Notes: generated from the letters alone by a model not told the origin. A stretch of DNA of 34,668 nt from CAYVMP01 sp964452635 (GCA_964452635.1 CAYVMP010000008.1:1-34668), one strand, 5' to 3'. Shown: positions 8,021-16,441, numbered from the stretch's first letter. Numbers and translations: made by a program.

Positions 8021-9911
8021 GTGGCATACTCGCTACATTTACTACACTATCTGCTCCACCGTAATACATGTATACAACATCCTTTTTCACAACAGCACCG
8101 CACGGAAACACCACATTACCCACCTGACCTTCTCTTTCATATTTTTCCTTTGGTTCAAAGATATAGTCAGTTGTTCGAGACAGCACATTTGTTGGATCCT
8201 TGAGATCGAGAAGACACGCACCAACACGATACACACCATCCTCAGAAATACCGTGGTAGAGAAGAAGCCAACCCTTTTTTGTTTTAATTGGAGGAACTGA
8301 CATACCAACCTTTTTACTATCCCACATTCCTTTTCGTGGAGCGATGATAGGTATATTTCTAAAATTATTTCTTTCTGGAAATGATGGGGATGATCCGAAA
8401 TCGCCACAAATCATATTGTGTACTCGATGGAATAGGAAATACTTGCCTCTCACCTTTTCTGGATGTATACATGCATCTTTATCATCCACTCCAGTCGCTG
8501 TCACAAGAACAGGTTTAGACCATACCCAATTTCTTTTTTTAAAATCGTTTACAGGAATTGAAGTCATTGCAACTGATGGGGCATTAATTCCATTATATGC
8601 CGTGTAGTACATATATATAGTATCCTTAATCTGAATCAAGCGAGGATCTTCACATCCAGAATTACCTCCAGACACTCGTTTATCTTCAAAATCAAGGCGA
8701 GGTGTATAGACAGGTGATTCATCTCGAAACAATACAGTCTTTCCATCACTACCTATCTCTGCATACCCCATGACAGAGGTATTATCATACGACATTGCTC
8801 GATATAGTATTGAAATTTTACCATCAATAAGTATCGCCGCTGGATTAAATACAGCTTTTGCTTCCCACGAGGTTTTCTGACCAAGCTTGAGTCGAGATGT
8901 AATAATAGGTTTCTTCGATAATCGAACGAATCCTGTATATGACTTTGGCACGGGGATCATTGATTCCAAAAGATGTGAGAGTTGCACATGTGCACATGCA
9001 CACGTTGTATCTGTTGCCCCATAATAAATCGTAAGTATATCTTTATTAACCATCGCCCCAGAAGGAAATACGATATTTGAAACAGTACCATATTTCTCAT
9101 ATGATTCCTCGGGCGACAGCAATGATCCGTTTGTTTTTCCAATGATTTTCTTTGGTTTTTTGATATCCAACAGAAGCGCTTCTACACCAAAGATTTTATG
9201 TTCTGACATGTAATTTTTAATATGAGAATATATGAGAAGCCATCCGTATTTTGTTTTAATCGGTACAGCACCAACTTCAATTTGATCACCTTCAGAACGA
9301 GAAACAGGAAGGATGTGTGTATCTATATTCTGAAGCCATTGTGTCCAATATTTTTCTGACCATATTTCTTCGATTGTTGAAAATTCAGCAAGTGCTATTT
9401 TGGTTGGAGGTTGATCTGTGTGGATAGTCAACAATGCAACATATTTGCCGTTTATTTTCTCTGGGAACAAACACATTGCCTTGGCATTAAAGGGTGTCAC
9501 AAGATGCTTTTCTGAAACTTTTTTCAAATCAGGACTCAGTGCAACGGCAACTTTAATACCCTGTGCACTAAATGGATACGTACTGAGCGCAGTATAGAAT
9601 ATAAAATATTTTCCATCTATTTTTGTTACCCGAGGATCCTCACATCCATATCTCTCCCAATCCATTTCTGGAGCAATAAACTGTTCCCGTTTGCGAAAAT
9701 GAATACCGTCGCGCGATACAGCCTTACCGATAGATGATAATGAAAAAATATTGCCCTGATAGGATTCTGGGTCTGATTGTGCACGATACAGAATGGCTGT
9801 TGTGTCTCCAACACGAATAGGACACGGATTAAACGTCACATAACTTTCGAAAGAGCGGGTATGATCTGGTACCAAAATCGGATTATCTTTTGATCTATGT
9901 ACTACAAACAT
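7992..9911 (-). CDS. Tandem GH130 protein (two beta-mannosyl phosphorylase-type propellers)
   Basis: 639 residues built from two GH130-like five-bladed propellers of about 320 residues. GH130 enzymes phosphorolyse beta-mannosides to alpha-mannose-1-phosphate or run the reverse. Both halves keep the family landmarks: FNPCPIRVGDTTAILYRA with GCEDPR at residues 89-94, then FNPAAILIDGKISILYRA with GCEDPR at 419-424. Each also has an FPEKINGKY or HPEKVRGKY segment and a terminal YYGATD/YYGGAD. No signal peptide is seen, so it is cytosolic. It follows the other GH130-like gene by 24 bases and has the isomerase gene upstream. Single-domain GH130 enzymes are about 300-400 residues, so the tandem form is unusual. 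Substrate linkage is not predictable. Confidence 0.88.
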   Translation of the reverse strand: MFVVHRSKDNPILVPDHTRSFESYVTFNPCPIRVGDTTAILYRAQSDPESYQGNIFSLSSIGKAVSRDGIHFRKREQFIAPEMDWERYGCEDPRVTKIDGKYFIFYTALSTYPFSAQGIKVAVALSPDLKKVSEKHLVTPFNAKAMCLFPEKINGKYVALLTIHTDQPPTKIALAEFSTIEEIWSEKYWTQWLQNIDTHILPVSRSEGDQIEVGAVPIKTKYGWLLIYSHIKNYMSEHKIFGVEALLLDIKKPKKIIGKTNGSLLSPEESYEKYGTVSNIVFPSGAMVNKDILTIYYGATDTTCACAHVQLSHLLESMIPVPKSYTGFVRLSKKPIITSRLKLGQKTSWEAKAVFNPAAILIDGKISILYRAMSYDNTSVMGYAEIGSDGKTVLFRDESPVYTPRLDFEDKRVSGGNSGCEDPRLIQIKDTIYMYYTAYNGINAPSVAMTSIPVNDFKKRNWVWSKPVLVTATGVDDKDACIHPEKVRGKYFLFHRVHNMICGDFGSSPSFPERNNFRNIPIIAPRKGMWDSKKVGMSVPPIKTKKGWLLLYHGISEDGVYRVGACLLDLKDPTNVLSRTTDYIFEPKEKYEREGQVGNVVFPCGAVVKKDVVYMYYGGADSVVNVASMPLKAILEALE

Positions 9912-9935
9912 ATAGTGTATATTAACATATTTTTA

Positions 9936-11828
9936 TTAAGAACTTTTTTTCAACATATATGGAGATGTTGGTTTTTCTGTTTTTATATATTCAACAAATT
10001 CCTTCAATGGAGCAGTTGCGACACACACAACCTTGTCACCTCCTCCATAGTAGACATACAGTTCATCATCACGCACAAGAGCACCTGATGCATACACAAC
10101 ACCCGGTTTTCCATCATTTTCGTACCACGTATCAGGTGAGAGTATTGGAGCATGTGTTCTATACAAAATCTTAGTTGGATCTGCACTATCAAGAATCATG
10201 CCACCGAGCTTATATTTCCCCGGATCACGTCTATCCATCGCATGATACAAAAGAAGCCATCCTTCTTTTATTTTCACAGGTGGCGGACCTGCACCACGCA
10301 CAGAACTATCCCAGTGAGTTTGTCTTCCGCCACGAGGACTCGCACTCTGTATATACAGAGCACCGTCTTTAGTTTTGAAATCGTCGAGACTATCTACATA
10401 ATCTACAAGTACTTCAGGACTCACACCATGAAGAATTGCGTATTTGCCGTTTATTTTTTCAGGAAAAAGAACCCAGTTTTTGCTTGGCTGACCCGGTGGA
10501 GAAATAAGCGTTGGTCGAGTCCAATTCCATTTACCAGCCTTGAAATCATCGACCGAGATAGATGTGAGGGCGATTCTAATAAAATTCCATCCTTCAAATG
10601 CTACATATGTCATATAGAGACGACCATCTATACACACAACACGAGGATCTTCTGAGCCACCCCATCCACCACCCGAAGTATAGAATGACGGGTAGTATCC
10701 GACCGGTCCAGATACATTGTGTGCATGTGGCATACCATATCCACTTCTTGGTTCATAGACTGGATATGGAAATCGTTTTCCAAAATGTACACCGTCTTTA
10801 CTTGTAGCGAGTCCCACTCGTGATATACCATCTCGACCTACTGCTCGATATAACAGATGAATATTACCATCACTATCCTCAAATGCAGCAGGATTAAACG
10901 TACCCTCTACTTCCCATTCATTAATACTATGTGGCCGAATAATCGGGTTTTTAATTGAACGTTTCATTATTTTTGCTGTAGGAATAGGAAGCTCTGTAAA
11001 TAATGAGTCGACAGAGAAAGCAACTACCCTATCTCCATACAGCCAGTATATATGCGCACTATTGTGCGAGTATATTATACCCAATGGACGAACATTCTCT
11101 CCCTCTTTTATTTCAACAATCGACTGTACTATTGGCGCATTCGTCCTCCACAGTACCCTATGTGGATTATGTGAATCGAGTAACAATGCTCCAATTTGAA
11201 CAAGTACTTCCCCTTCTTTAGAAGCCGAAGCATTGTAGAATAGCAAAATACCCTTGTCAGTCATCTGAACACCAACAATAGAAAGAGGTGTATTGTCAAA
11301 TGAATCCATTCGTGAAGTTGCAAGCAATGTACCCCGCTTTGGCCAGTGTCCAAATCGTGGTGATGATATGTATCGCAAAAACAGTCCGTCTCTATATTGC
11401 ATATATTTATCAAGCAATGCATCGTAGAGAAACACAGTGGTTCGACTCTCAGTTTCCTCCTCTGTCTTTATATGCCACTCATAAAAATTTTTTGAAAACG
11501 CAGTCACAATATACGAAACAATTTTTGATTGACCTTTTTTAATTTTTTTTGTCTCCGTACGAATATATGTAAGCACATGTCCTTGTTGAATATGAGCAAT
11601 TGAGAAACTACTACAAAGATCTACATTTTCTTTCTTTCTCTTCTTTGTATATATCACTACAGGAGAATTATCCTGACTAAAACCGAAACCATCAACACTC
11701 CATGAATATGTAAGTTGTTTTTTCTTTTTATTGACCATCGACACAAGCATCCCTGTTCTACCCTTATATGAAAAAACTGCAAGTGGAGTAGACGGATGTT
11801 GGGTATCAATGTGAACTACATGCTTCAT
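9936..11828 (-). CDS. GH130-like protein with one intact and one degenerate propeller
   Basis: 630 residues. The C-terminal half (about 290-620) is a good GH130 domain: NPIIRP, GTFNPAAFEDSDGNIHLLYRA, GSEDPR at 391-396, LFPEKINGKYAILHG, GWLLLYHAMDRRDPGKYKLG and YVYYGGGD. The N-terminal half (1-285) lacks EDPR and most binding residues but keeps a blade-like GILLFYNASASKEGEVLVQIGALLLDS segment resembling the other halves, so it looks like a degenerated propeller, perhaps for dimer formation or ligand binding. The start ATG overlaps the isomerase stop as ATGA, implying translational coupling. Phosphorylase or mannosyltransferase activity in the C-terminal half is inferred from the family. Confidence 0.82.
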   Translation of the reverse strand: MKHVVHIDTQHPSTPLAVFSYKGRTGMLVSMVNKKKKQLTYSWSVDGFGFSQDNSPVVIYTKKRKKENVDLCSSFSIAHIQQGHVLTYIRTETKKIKKGQSKIVSYIVTAFSKNFYEWHIKTEEETESRTTVFLYDALLDKYMQYRDGLFLRYISSPRFGHWPKRGTLLATSRMDSFDNTPLSIVGVQMTDKGILLFYNASASKEGEVLVQIGALLLDSHNPHRVLWRTNAPIVQSIVEIKEGENVRPLGIIYSHNSAHIYWLYGDRVVAFSVDSLFTELPIPTAKIMKRSIKNPIIRPHSINEWEVEGTFNPAAFEDSDGNIHLLYRAVGRDGISRVGLATSKDGVHFGKRFPYPVYEPRSGYGMPHAHNVSGPVGYYPSFYTSGGGWGGSEDPRVVCIDGRLYMTYVAFEGWNFIRIALTSISVDDFKAGKWNWTRPTLISPPGQPSKNWVLFPEKINGKYAILHGVSPEVLVDYVDSLDDFKTKDGALYIQSASPRGGRQTHWDSSVRGAGPPPVKIKEGWLLLYHAMDRRDPGKYKLGGMILDSADPTKILYRTHAPILSPDTWYENDGKPGVVYASGALVRDDELYVYYGGGDKVVCVATAPLKEFVEYIKTEKPTSPYMLKKSS

Positions 11829-12169
11829 TGTATTCTATTATATTTATCTTTAATGCGAACAATATCATCCTCATCAAATGTACCTGTGGAAATTTCTAGA
11901 ATAATAACATCATCTGTTGGAGCAGAAATTTGATGTTGAACCTTAGCAAAAACAGTAAACTCCTCTCCGGGTTTTGAATCACGAATATCATCACCCACAG
12001 TAATACGTGGATGTCCAACGACAACTTTCCAAAATTCATCCCTGTATTTATGGTATTGTAAACTCAGCTCCTCTCCAGCACGCACATAGAGCAACTTTAC
12101 CGTTGACTTTTCATTGTCTGTAAAACGAGTAAATTCCCCCCATGGTCGAGTGGTAGTAATAGTCTTCAT
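11825..12169 (-). CDS. Cupin mannose-6-phosphate isomerase (type II domain)
   Basis: 114 residues matching the C-terminal isomerase domain of ManC/AlgA-type proteins: TTRPWGEFTRF, LLYVRAGEELSLQYHKYRDEFWKVVVG and AKVQHQISAPTDDVIILEISTG. The cupin metal ligands are visible in the QYHKYRDE and QHQ motifs. The guanylyltransferase domain of the bifunctional family is absent, so this is a stand-alone domain interconverting mannose-6-phosphate and fructose-6-phosphate. It is first in an operon with the GH130-like genes and overlaps the next gene by 4 bases. The -10-like TAAAAT is 6 bases before the ATG (leaderless), within a palindrome that may be an operator. Confidence 0.9.
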   Translation of the reverse strand: MKTITTTRPWGEFTRFTDNEKSTVKLLYVRAGEELSLQYHKYRDEFWKVVVGHPRITVGDDIRDSKPGEEFTVFAKVQHQISAPTDDVIILEISTGTFDEDDIVRIKDKYNRIQ

Positions 12170-12171
12170 GA

Positions 12172-12219
12172 TTCAATTTTATCACAATTGAACCTCTGTA
12201 CACGACCACCCTGTGTACA
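12172..12219 (-). promoter_or_regulatory. Two palindromes and -10 box before the mannose operon
   Basis: TTCAATT (12172-12178) and AATTGAA (12186-12192) form an inverted repeat covering TAAAAT (minus strand 12181-12176), which lies 6 bases before the ATG. Further upstream TGTACAC (12197-12203) and GTGTACA (12213-12219) form a second perfect 7-base inverted repeat with a 9-base spacer. Both are good candidate regulator sites; the protein that would bind is unknown. Confidence 0.5.
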
Positions 12220-12243
12220 ACCAAAAATGAACTAAGAGCCTCT

Positions 12244-13023
12244 TTAAGATATTTTCTTAAAAATCTCTATGGTTTCCTCTGGTCCAGACGTAGATATACA
12301 ATCGACTCCTGATGTCAGTGCGATGGAATCATTCCCCCCCGGATAGAGTGCATCTCCAATAAATACGATATCCTTTGTACTGACTGACAATACTTCTTTG
12401 ATTTTTTCTATTGCATACGCCTTAGTAATACCCTTTCGAGTAATATCAATTGACGTTGTTCCGCCTATTGTAATTTCAAAATCAGGAATATCATTTTTTA
12501 GACTCTCAACGATCATCTTTCGTCTTTTTTGATCAGGATCCCACACAGATTTAACATCTATTGGTGCCTCCTGCCCACACCCAGAAAATGTAATCTGTTC
12601 TCCGCGATCCTCAATAATATCTCCGTATGAACGAGTAATACCGAGATAAGTTTCAGGAGAATCCGTAAGGACACGAGCAAACGAATCCATTATTTTGTTT
12701 TTTTCTATTTCTGTCAGTCTATTGTCATATACATGAACCCAAGTGTTTGTGTGAACATCATATCGTCTACATTCTGCACCAGTTGTTGGAAATATTAAAA
12801 CTCGTTCAAAAAACAAACTTTCTTGTGGTACATACACCATATACGATGATAGGAACTGTTTTTCAAATTGTTCCCATCCTCCACCAGAAACTACTGCAAA
12901 ATAATGTGTTTTGAGCACATCACTAATCGTACGAGCCATGTTTTCATGTATAGATGTTTTACTCACCGCCAATGTCCCATCGAGATCACACACAACAACT
13001 TTTTTCTGTATAGTATCTTGCAT
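12244..13023 (-). CDS. Eukaryotic-type phosphomannomutase-like HAD enzyme
   Basis: 259 residues, HAD superfamily subclass IIB. The nucleophile motif VVVCDLDGTL has D13 and D15; motif II is AVVSGGG (S46). The C-terminal stretch GGTTSIDITRKGITKAYAIEKI plus FIGDALYPGGNDSIAL closely resembles the PMM1/PMM2 family, whose members have GDKxxPGGND. That family interconverts mannose-6-phosphate and mannose-1-phosphate, which would link GH130 phosphorolysis products to the isomerase next door. A sugar-phosphate phosphatase role is the main alternative. It starts 2 bases after the DUF1003 gene stop, so the two are probably co-transcribed. There is no clear SD (AAGAAATAATA before ATG). Confidence 0.82.
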   Translation of the reverse strand: MQDTIQKKVVVCDLDGTLAVSKTSIHENMARTISDVLKTHYFAVVSGGGWEQFEKQFLSSYMVYVPQESLFFERVLIFPTTGAECRRYDVHTNTWVHVYDNRLTEIEKNKIMDSFARVLTDSPETYLGITRSYGDIIEDRGEQITFSGCGQEAPIDVKSVWDPDQKRRKMIVESLKNDIPDFEITIGGTTSIDITRKGITKAYAIEKIKEVLSVSTKDIVFIGDALYPGGNDSIALTSGVDCISTSGPEETIEIFKKIS

Positions 13024-13025
13024 TA

Positions 13026-13463
13026 TTATTTCTTTAAAATTTCTTGCAACATTTCACTTTGATTTTCCAAATGCATAAGAATTGTCTCTATTTCCTGTTC
13101 TGCTTTTGTGTTTACCTCAAAATCAGCCTGTGCACGTGCCTCTGAGTGTTTACCTTGAAGATTCTGTCCAATGAGGAGAAGTGGCATGAGGAACAACTGA
13201 ATCAAGTTTGATATAAAAAGCCACAATACAAAAGCTGGATAGGGATCGAATCGTAATTCCCGAGGGCCAAAAAGATTAAGTCCGAGCCACACAACCGTCC
13301 AGAAAAAAATAATGAGAAAGAATCCCATACTTCCCACATGTTCGGTAATCCACACCGCAACTCTTTCAAGTCCAGAAAGTCTTTCTCGGTGTTCAATGTT
13401 TACATTTCGAATTGCACTGTGACGTTTTTTAATTTCTTCAAACGGAAGTGGTGCATTTTTCAT
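13026..13463 (-). CDS. DUF1003 membrane protein
   Basis: 145 residues from MKNAPLPFEEIKKRHSAI. The DUF1003 pattern is clear: RLSGLERVAVWITEHVGSMGFFLIIFFWTVVWLGLNLF, then FDPYPAFVLWLFISNLIQLFLMPLLLIGQN, giving two membrane helices, followed by a charged C-terminal coiled coil (GKHSEARAQADFEVNTKAEQEIETILMHLE). Its biochemical role is unknown. Longer readings are possible, but TATTAT lies 6 bases before the ATG at 13463, so that start is preferred. The HAD gene follows after 2 bases. Confidence 0.88.
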   Translation of the reverse strand: MKNAPLPFEEIKKRHSAIRNVNIEHRERLSGLERVAVWITEHVGSMGFFLIIFFWTVVWLGLNLFGPRELRFDPYPAFVLWLFISNLIQLFLMPLLLIGQNLQGKHSEARAQADFEVNTKAEQEIETILMHLENQSEMLQEILKK

Positions 13464-13502
13464 ACATACATAATACCATACGTGTGCTATAGTGTGTAGA
13501 AC
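13464..13502. promoter_or_regulatory. 39-base divergent promoter region
   Basis: The leftward -10 TATTAT (minus, 13475-13470) is 6 bases from the DUF1003 ATG. The rightward -10 TATAGT (13488-13493) is 9 bases from the pseudouridine synthase ATG. Each promoter's -35 region would lie over or beyond the other's start, so the two polymerases should compete. Confidence 0.6.
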
Positions 13503-14231
13503 ATGCCCACACCAACCAATGCTGATACCTACCCTATGCGTATCAATAAATACCTTGCTCACAAGGGATACGCAACACGCACAGGAGCAGATGAGTTAAT
13601 CAAAAAAAACCTTGTTTTTATCAATGGTGAACGTGCTGTACTTGGAGACAAAGTCTCGAAAACCGATATTGTTGAAGTAAAACAATCTAAAAAGCCAGAG
13701 AAATATGTTTATTATGCATACAATAAGCCAGTGGGTGTGGTTACTCACTCTCCACAATACAATGAGAAAGATATAAAAAATTCTATCAACAAAACCATCC
13801 CTCATAAGGACGTATTCCCTGTTGGAAGACTAGATAAGGATTCTCACGGACTCATCATCCTTACAAACGATGGTAGAATAACTGACAGACTTCTTAATCC
13901 TCTCCATGTTCATGACAAGGAATACGTAGTCAAAACACTTCATAAAATAAATGCTCATTTTAAAAAAATAATGGAAAATGGTGTATTCATCGAAGGATAC
14001 ACGACACAGCCATGTACTGTACACATCACAAACGACAACGAATTTAGGATTATCATATCAGAAGGGAAAAAACACCAGATCAGACGCATGGTTGTCGCAC
14101 TCAAAAACGAAGTTACCGATTTAAAACGAACTCGAGTACTTAATATTACACTCGGGAAGTTACCTGTCGGACAGACTCGAGAAATCACCAGTGATGAACT
14201 ATCTATATTTTTAAAAAACCTAGGACTCTAA
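13503..14231 (+). CDS. RsuA/RluB/RluF-family rRNA pseudouridine synthase
   Basis: 242 residues. The N-terminal S4 RNA-binding domain is MRINKYLAHKGYATRTGADELI (about residues 12-60). The catalytic domain has YNKPVGVVTH, then FPVGRLDKDSHGLIILTND, where the Asp of GRLD is the family nucleophile, and GKKHQIRRMV near the end. These are hallmarks of the RsuA/RluB/E/F branch that isomerises one uridine in 16S or 23S rRNA. RluF is the nearest type, but target assignment is not possible from sequence alone. The ATG is 2-3 bases from the expected transcript start. Its end overlaps the convergent downstream gene by 12 bases. Confidence 0.9.
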   Translation: MPTPTNADTYPMRINKYLAHKGYATRTGADELIKKNLVFINGERAVLGDKVSKTDIVEVKQSKKPEKYVYYAYNKPVGVVTHSPQYNEKDIKNSINKTIPHKDVFPVGRLDKDSHGLIILTNDGRITDRLLNPLHVHDKEYVVKTLHKINAHFKKIMENGVFIEGYTTQPCTVHITNDNEFRIIISEGKKHQIRRMVVALKNEVTDLKRTRVLNITLGKLPVGQTREITSDELSIFLKNLGL

Positions 14232-14669
14232 AGAAAACAACTCAACAAAAGAATCTCGAGACAGGCCATTCTCGCTTTCTCCAATAAATGCTTTTCGTAT
14301 AGAGTAAGTATTATTTTCCGGAAACACACCTATCTCCACACCACCTCCCGCCCACCAACAAATCACCCCGTCGGATTCACCCGATACATATTCCCATTCG
14401 CTGTCAGCAATTCGAAAACAACTTCCTTGAAATACACCAAGCTCATATATTTTATTTTTATACACCATACTCACTCGAGATTGTGGGATATCAGACTGTT
14501 CATCGATAGGTATAATGTTCCACGTAAACACAGAAAGTGCTTCTGTATTTAATTGATTTTCACTTGTGAATATATATTTCTCTGAAACCTGCTTCTTGTA
14601 TGTCAGAAAATACAGTGCAATAATCACACTAATACACACGATTCCAAAAAATATATATGTTTTTCTCAT
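14220..14669 (-). CDS. Anchored extracytoplasmic protein, unknown
   Basis: 149 residues. One N-terminal membrane helix (about 5-23, YIFFGIVCISVIIALYFLTY) precedes an exported domain rich in Ser, Glu and aromatic residues. Trp, Cys and Gly cluster around GSCFRIADSEWEYVSGESDGVICWWAGGG, and its two Cys residues could form a disulfide. I recognise no family. It starts 12 bases after the pyrD-pgm fusion stop and is probably read from the same transcript. Confidence 0.7.
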   Translation of the reverse strand: MRKTYIFFGIVCISVIIALYFLTYKKQVSEKYIFTSENQLNTEALSVFTWNIIPIDEQSDIPQSRVSMVYKNKIYELGVFQGSCFRIADSEWEYVSGESDGVICWWAGGGVEIGVFPENNTYSIRKAFIGESENGLSRDSFVELFSLES

Positions 14670-14681
14670 AGGTGTTTTTAA

Positions 14682-16388
14682 TTATGCATGCACATCCGAG
14701 GTGACGGAACGAACCTTTTTTGTACGCATTTTTCCAGTACCATCAACAGTATAAATACAAACTGACCCAAAAGGCATTTCGACGTGTTGCATGTCAGCGT
14801 CAGAATGACCTTCAACATATTTAATAAGTGCTCGAAGAGAATTTCCATGAGCAACAATGATTGTATTTTTATTATCATTGAGAAGTGGCACAATGGTTGA
14901 TAGATAGTATGGGACGACGCGATCATATACCATTTTGAGTGTTTCTCCATGAGGAATTGGGTAGTCCCACCCTCGACGTAACTTTTCAAATTCTTCTTTC
15001 CCGAGCATTTTCTCCATATCCCACTTATTTTTCCCAGTATAATCACCGTAATCACGTTCATTAAATGCTCTAGCTTTGACCACTGGAATATCGAGACACA
15101 CTCCTTCCTCCTCCATACAGAGAAGTGTTTCTGTTGTTCTCACCTGCTCAGATGTAAATGCATAATCAACAAGAATATCTTTAATGAGTAATCCCATCCT
15201 CTGTGACATCTTCTCACCATAATGAGTTAAATCAACATTTGTAATTCCAGTCCATTTACCAAGCTTATTCCATTCTGACTCGTGGTGTCTTACCAAAATA
15301 AGTTTAGTATCGATATCAGAACCAACAGCATCGGCAATATTTTTAAAACCATCTTTTTTTAGAAGTTCTGCTAATCCTGCATTAATGTCACGTACTACTC
15401 CCGGTCCCTCAAATATCATGCCGGTAATCATATGAATAAGTGACGCACCAAGTTTTATTTTTCGATACGCATCTTCTGCAGTAAACACACCCCCACACCC
15501 GATAAGCACAAACTTTTTACCAGTTTTCCTGTATATATACGCAAGCAATCTATCGGAGAGATCTGCAACTGGTCTACCACTAATACCACCTTTTTCTGGT
15601 ATAGATTCATCAACTAAAAGAGAATTATTTCTTTTTTTGGTTAAATTTGAACATATAATTCCATGAACTCGATGACGTGATAAAACATCGAGAATCAAAT
15701 CAACTTGATCTGTATTTAAATCAGGAGAGAGTTTAACACACACAGGTTTTTCTGTATGAATTTTATCGAGAGCAGAGAGGAGACGATCAAGTTTATGAGA
15801 ATCTATAAATGGCTGACCTCCTTCTGCATTTGGACAACTAATGTTCACAGTGAAAAAAGCCCCTGTATCCTTGAATGTTTCAAATCCTTGTACGTAATCA
15901 CGTATTGCATGTTCTATATCTAAATTCTCAATACAATTAGTCATTGCAATACTTATAGAAACAGGTATCGCAAATTTTTTATTTTTAAGTCTCTCGTGGA
16001 TTTTCTGTGCACCATCATTTTTTAAACCATAGTATACAACCAAACCTTTTGATTTTTTAAGTCTCCAGAGTCGTGGTTTTGCATTTCCAGCGCATGGCTT
16101 CGCCGTAATCGAACCAACCTCCATGTGACCAAACCCGACAGATGGAATAATATCTGTTAATTCTGCATTCTTGTCGAAACCAGCTGCCAACCCAATCGGA
16201 TTTATAAAATCAATTCCAAACACTGTTTGTTTGAGTACAGGATTTTTGTAATCATATAGATACGAAATAAATTTCCTACAAAACTGAAACCGGCCTAAAA
16301 TCATCCCTATAGAAAGCACTCTATCGTGTATATATTCTGGGTCAAACCTAAACGCAATCGGTTTAATAATACGTGTATAAATACTCAT
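14682..16388 (-). CDS. Fused dihydroorotate dehydrogenase and phosphoglycerate mutase
   Basis: 568 residues carrying two unrelated enzymes in one frame. Residues 1-345 are a class 2-type dihydroorotate dehydrogenase, with the N-terminal membrane-associating helices (RFDPEYIHDRVL), NPIGLAAGFDKN, GFGHMEVGSIT, VCVKLSPDL and IGCGGVFTAEDAY. Residues 361-568 are a cofactor-dependent phosphoglycerate mutase/histidine phosphatase: LVRHHESEWN (catalytic H368), FTSEQVRTTET, NERDYGDYTG (E444) and IVAHGNSLRAL (H514). Pyrimidine synthesis and glycolysis are thus joined. Oddities: class 2 enzymes normally have Ser as catalytic base, but NISCPN (182-187) has Cys185 as in class 1, and the usual RHG is RHH. 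TAGTAT lies 6 bases before the ATG. No frameshift or internal stop was seen, so the fusion reads as real. Confidence 0.92.
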   Translation of the reverse strand: MSIYTRIIKPIAFRFDPEYIHDRVLSIGMILGRFQFCRKFISYLYDYKNPVLKQTVFGIDFINPIGLAAGFDKNAELTDIIPSVGFGHMEVGSITAKPCAGNAKPRLWRLKKSKGLVVYYGLKNDGAQKIHERLKNKKFAIPVSISIAMTNCIENLDIEHAIRDYVQGFETFKDTGAFFTVNISCPNAEGGQPFIDSHKLDRLLSALDKIHTEKPVCVKLSPDLNTDQVDLILDVLSRHRVHGIICSNLTKKRNNSLLVDESIPEKGGISGRPVADLSDRLLAYIYRKTGKKFVLIGCGGVFTAEDAYRKIKLGASLIHMITGMIFEGPGVVRDINAGLAELLKKDGFKNIADAVGSDIDTKLILVRHHESEWNKLGKWTGITNVDLTHYGEKMSQRMGLLIKDILVDYAFTSEQVRTTETLLCMEEEGVCLDIPVVKARAFNERDYGDYTGKNKWDMEKMLGKEEFEKLRRGWDYPIPHGETLKMVYDRVVPYYLSTIVPLLNDNKNTIIVAHGNSLRALIKYVEGHSDADMQHVEMPFGSVCIYTVDGTGKMRTKKVRSVTSDVHA

Positions 16389-16441
16389 ATACTGATACTA
16401 CCACAAACCCAAAAGCTACTGTAGAGCGTTATACACCCTCC

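Noticed and set aside
10152..10655. Open frame of 167 codons on the plus strand
   Set aside because: Antisense to the intact GH130 domain; composition is of a shadow frame.
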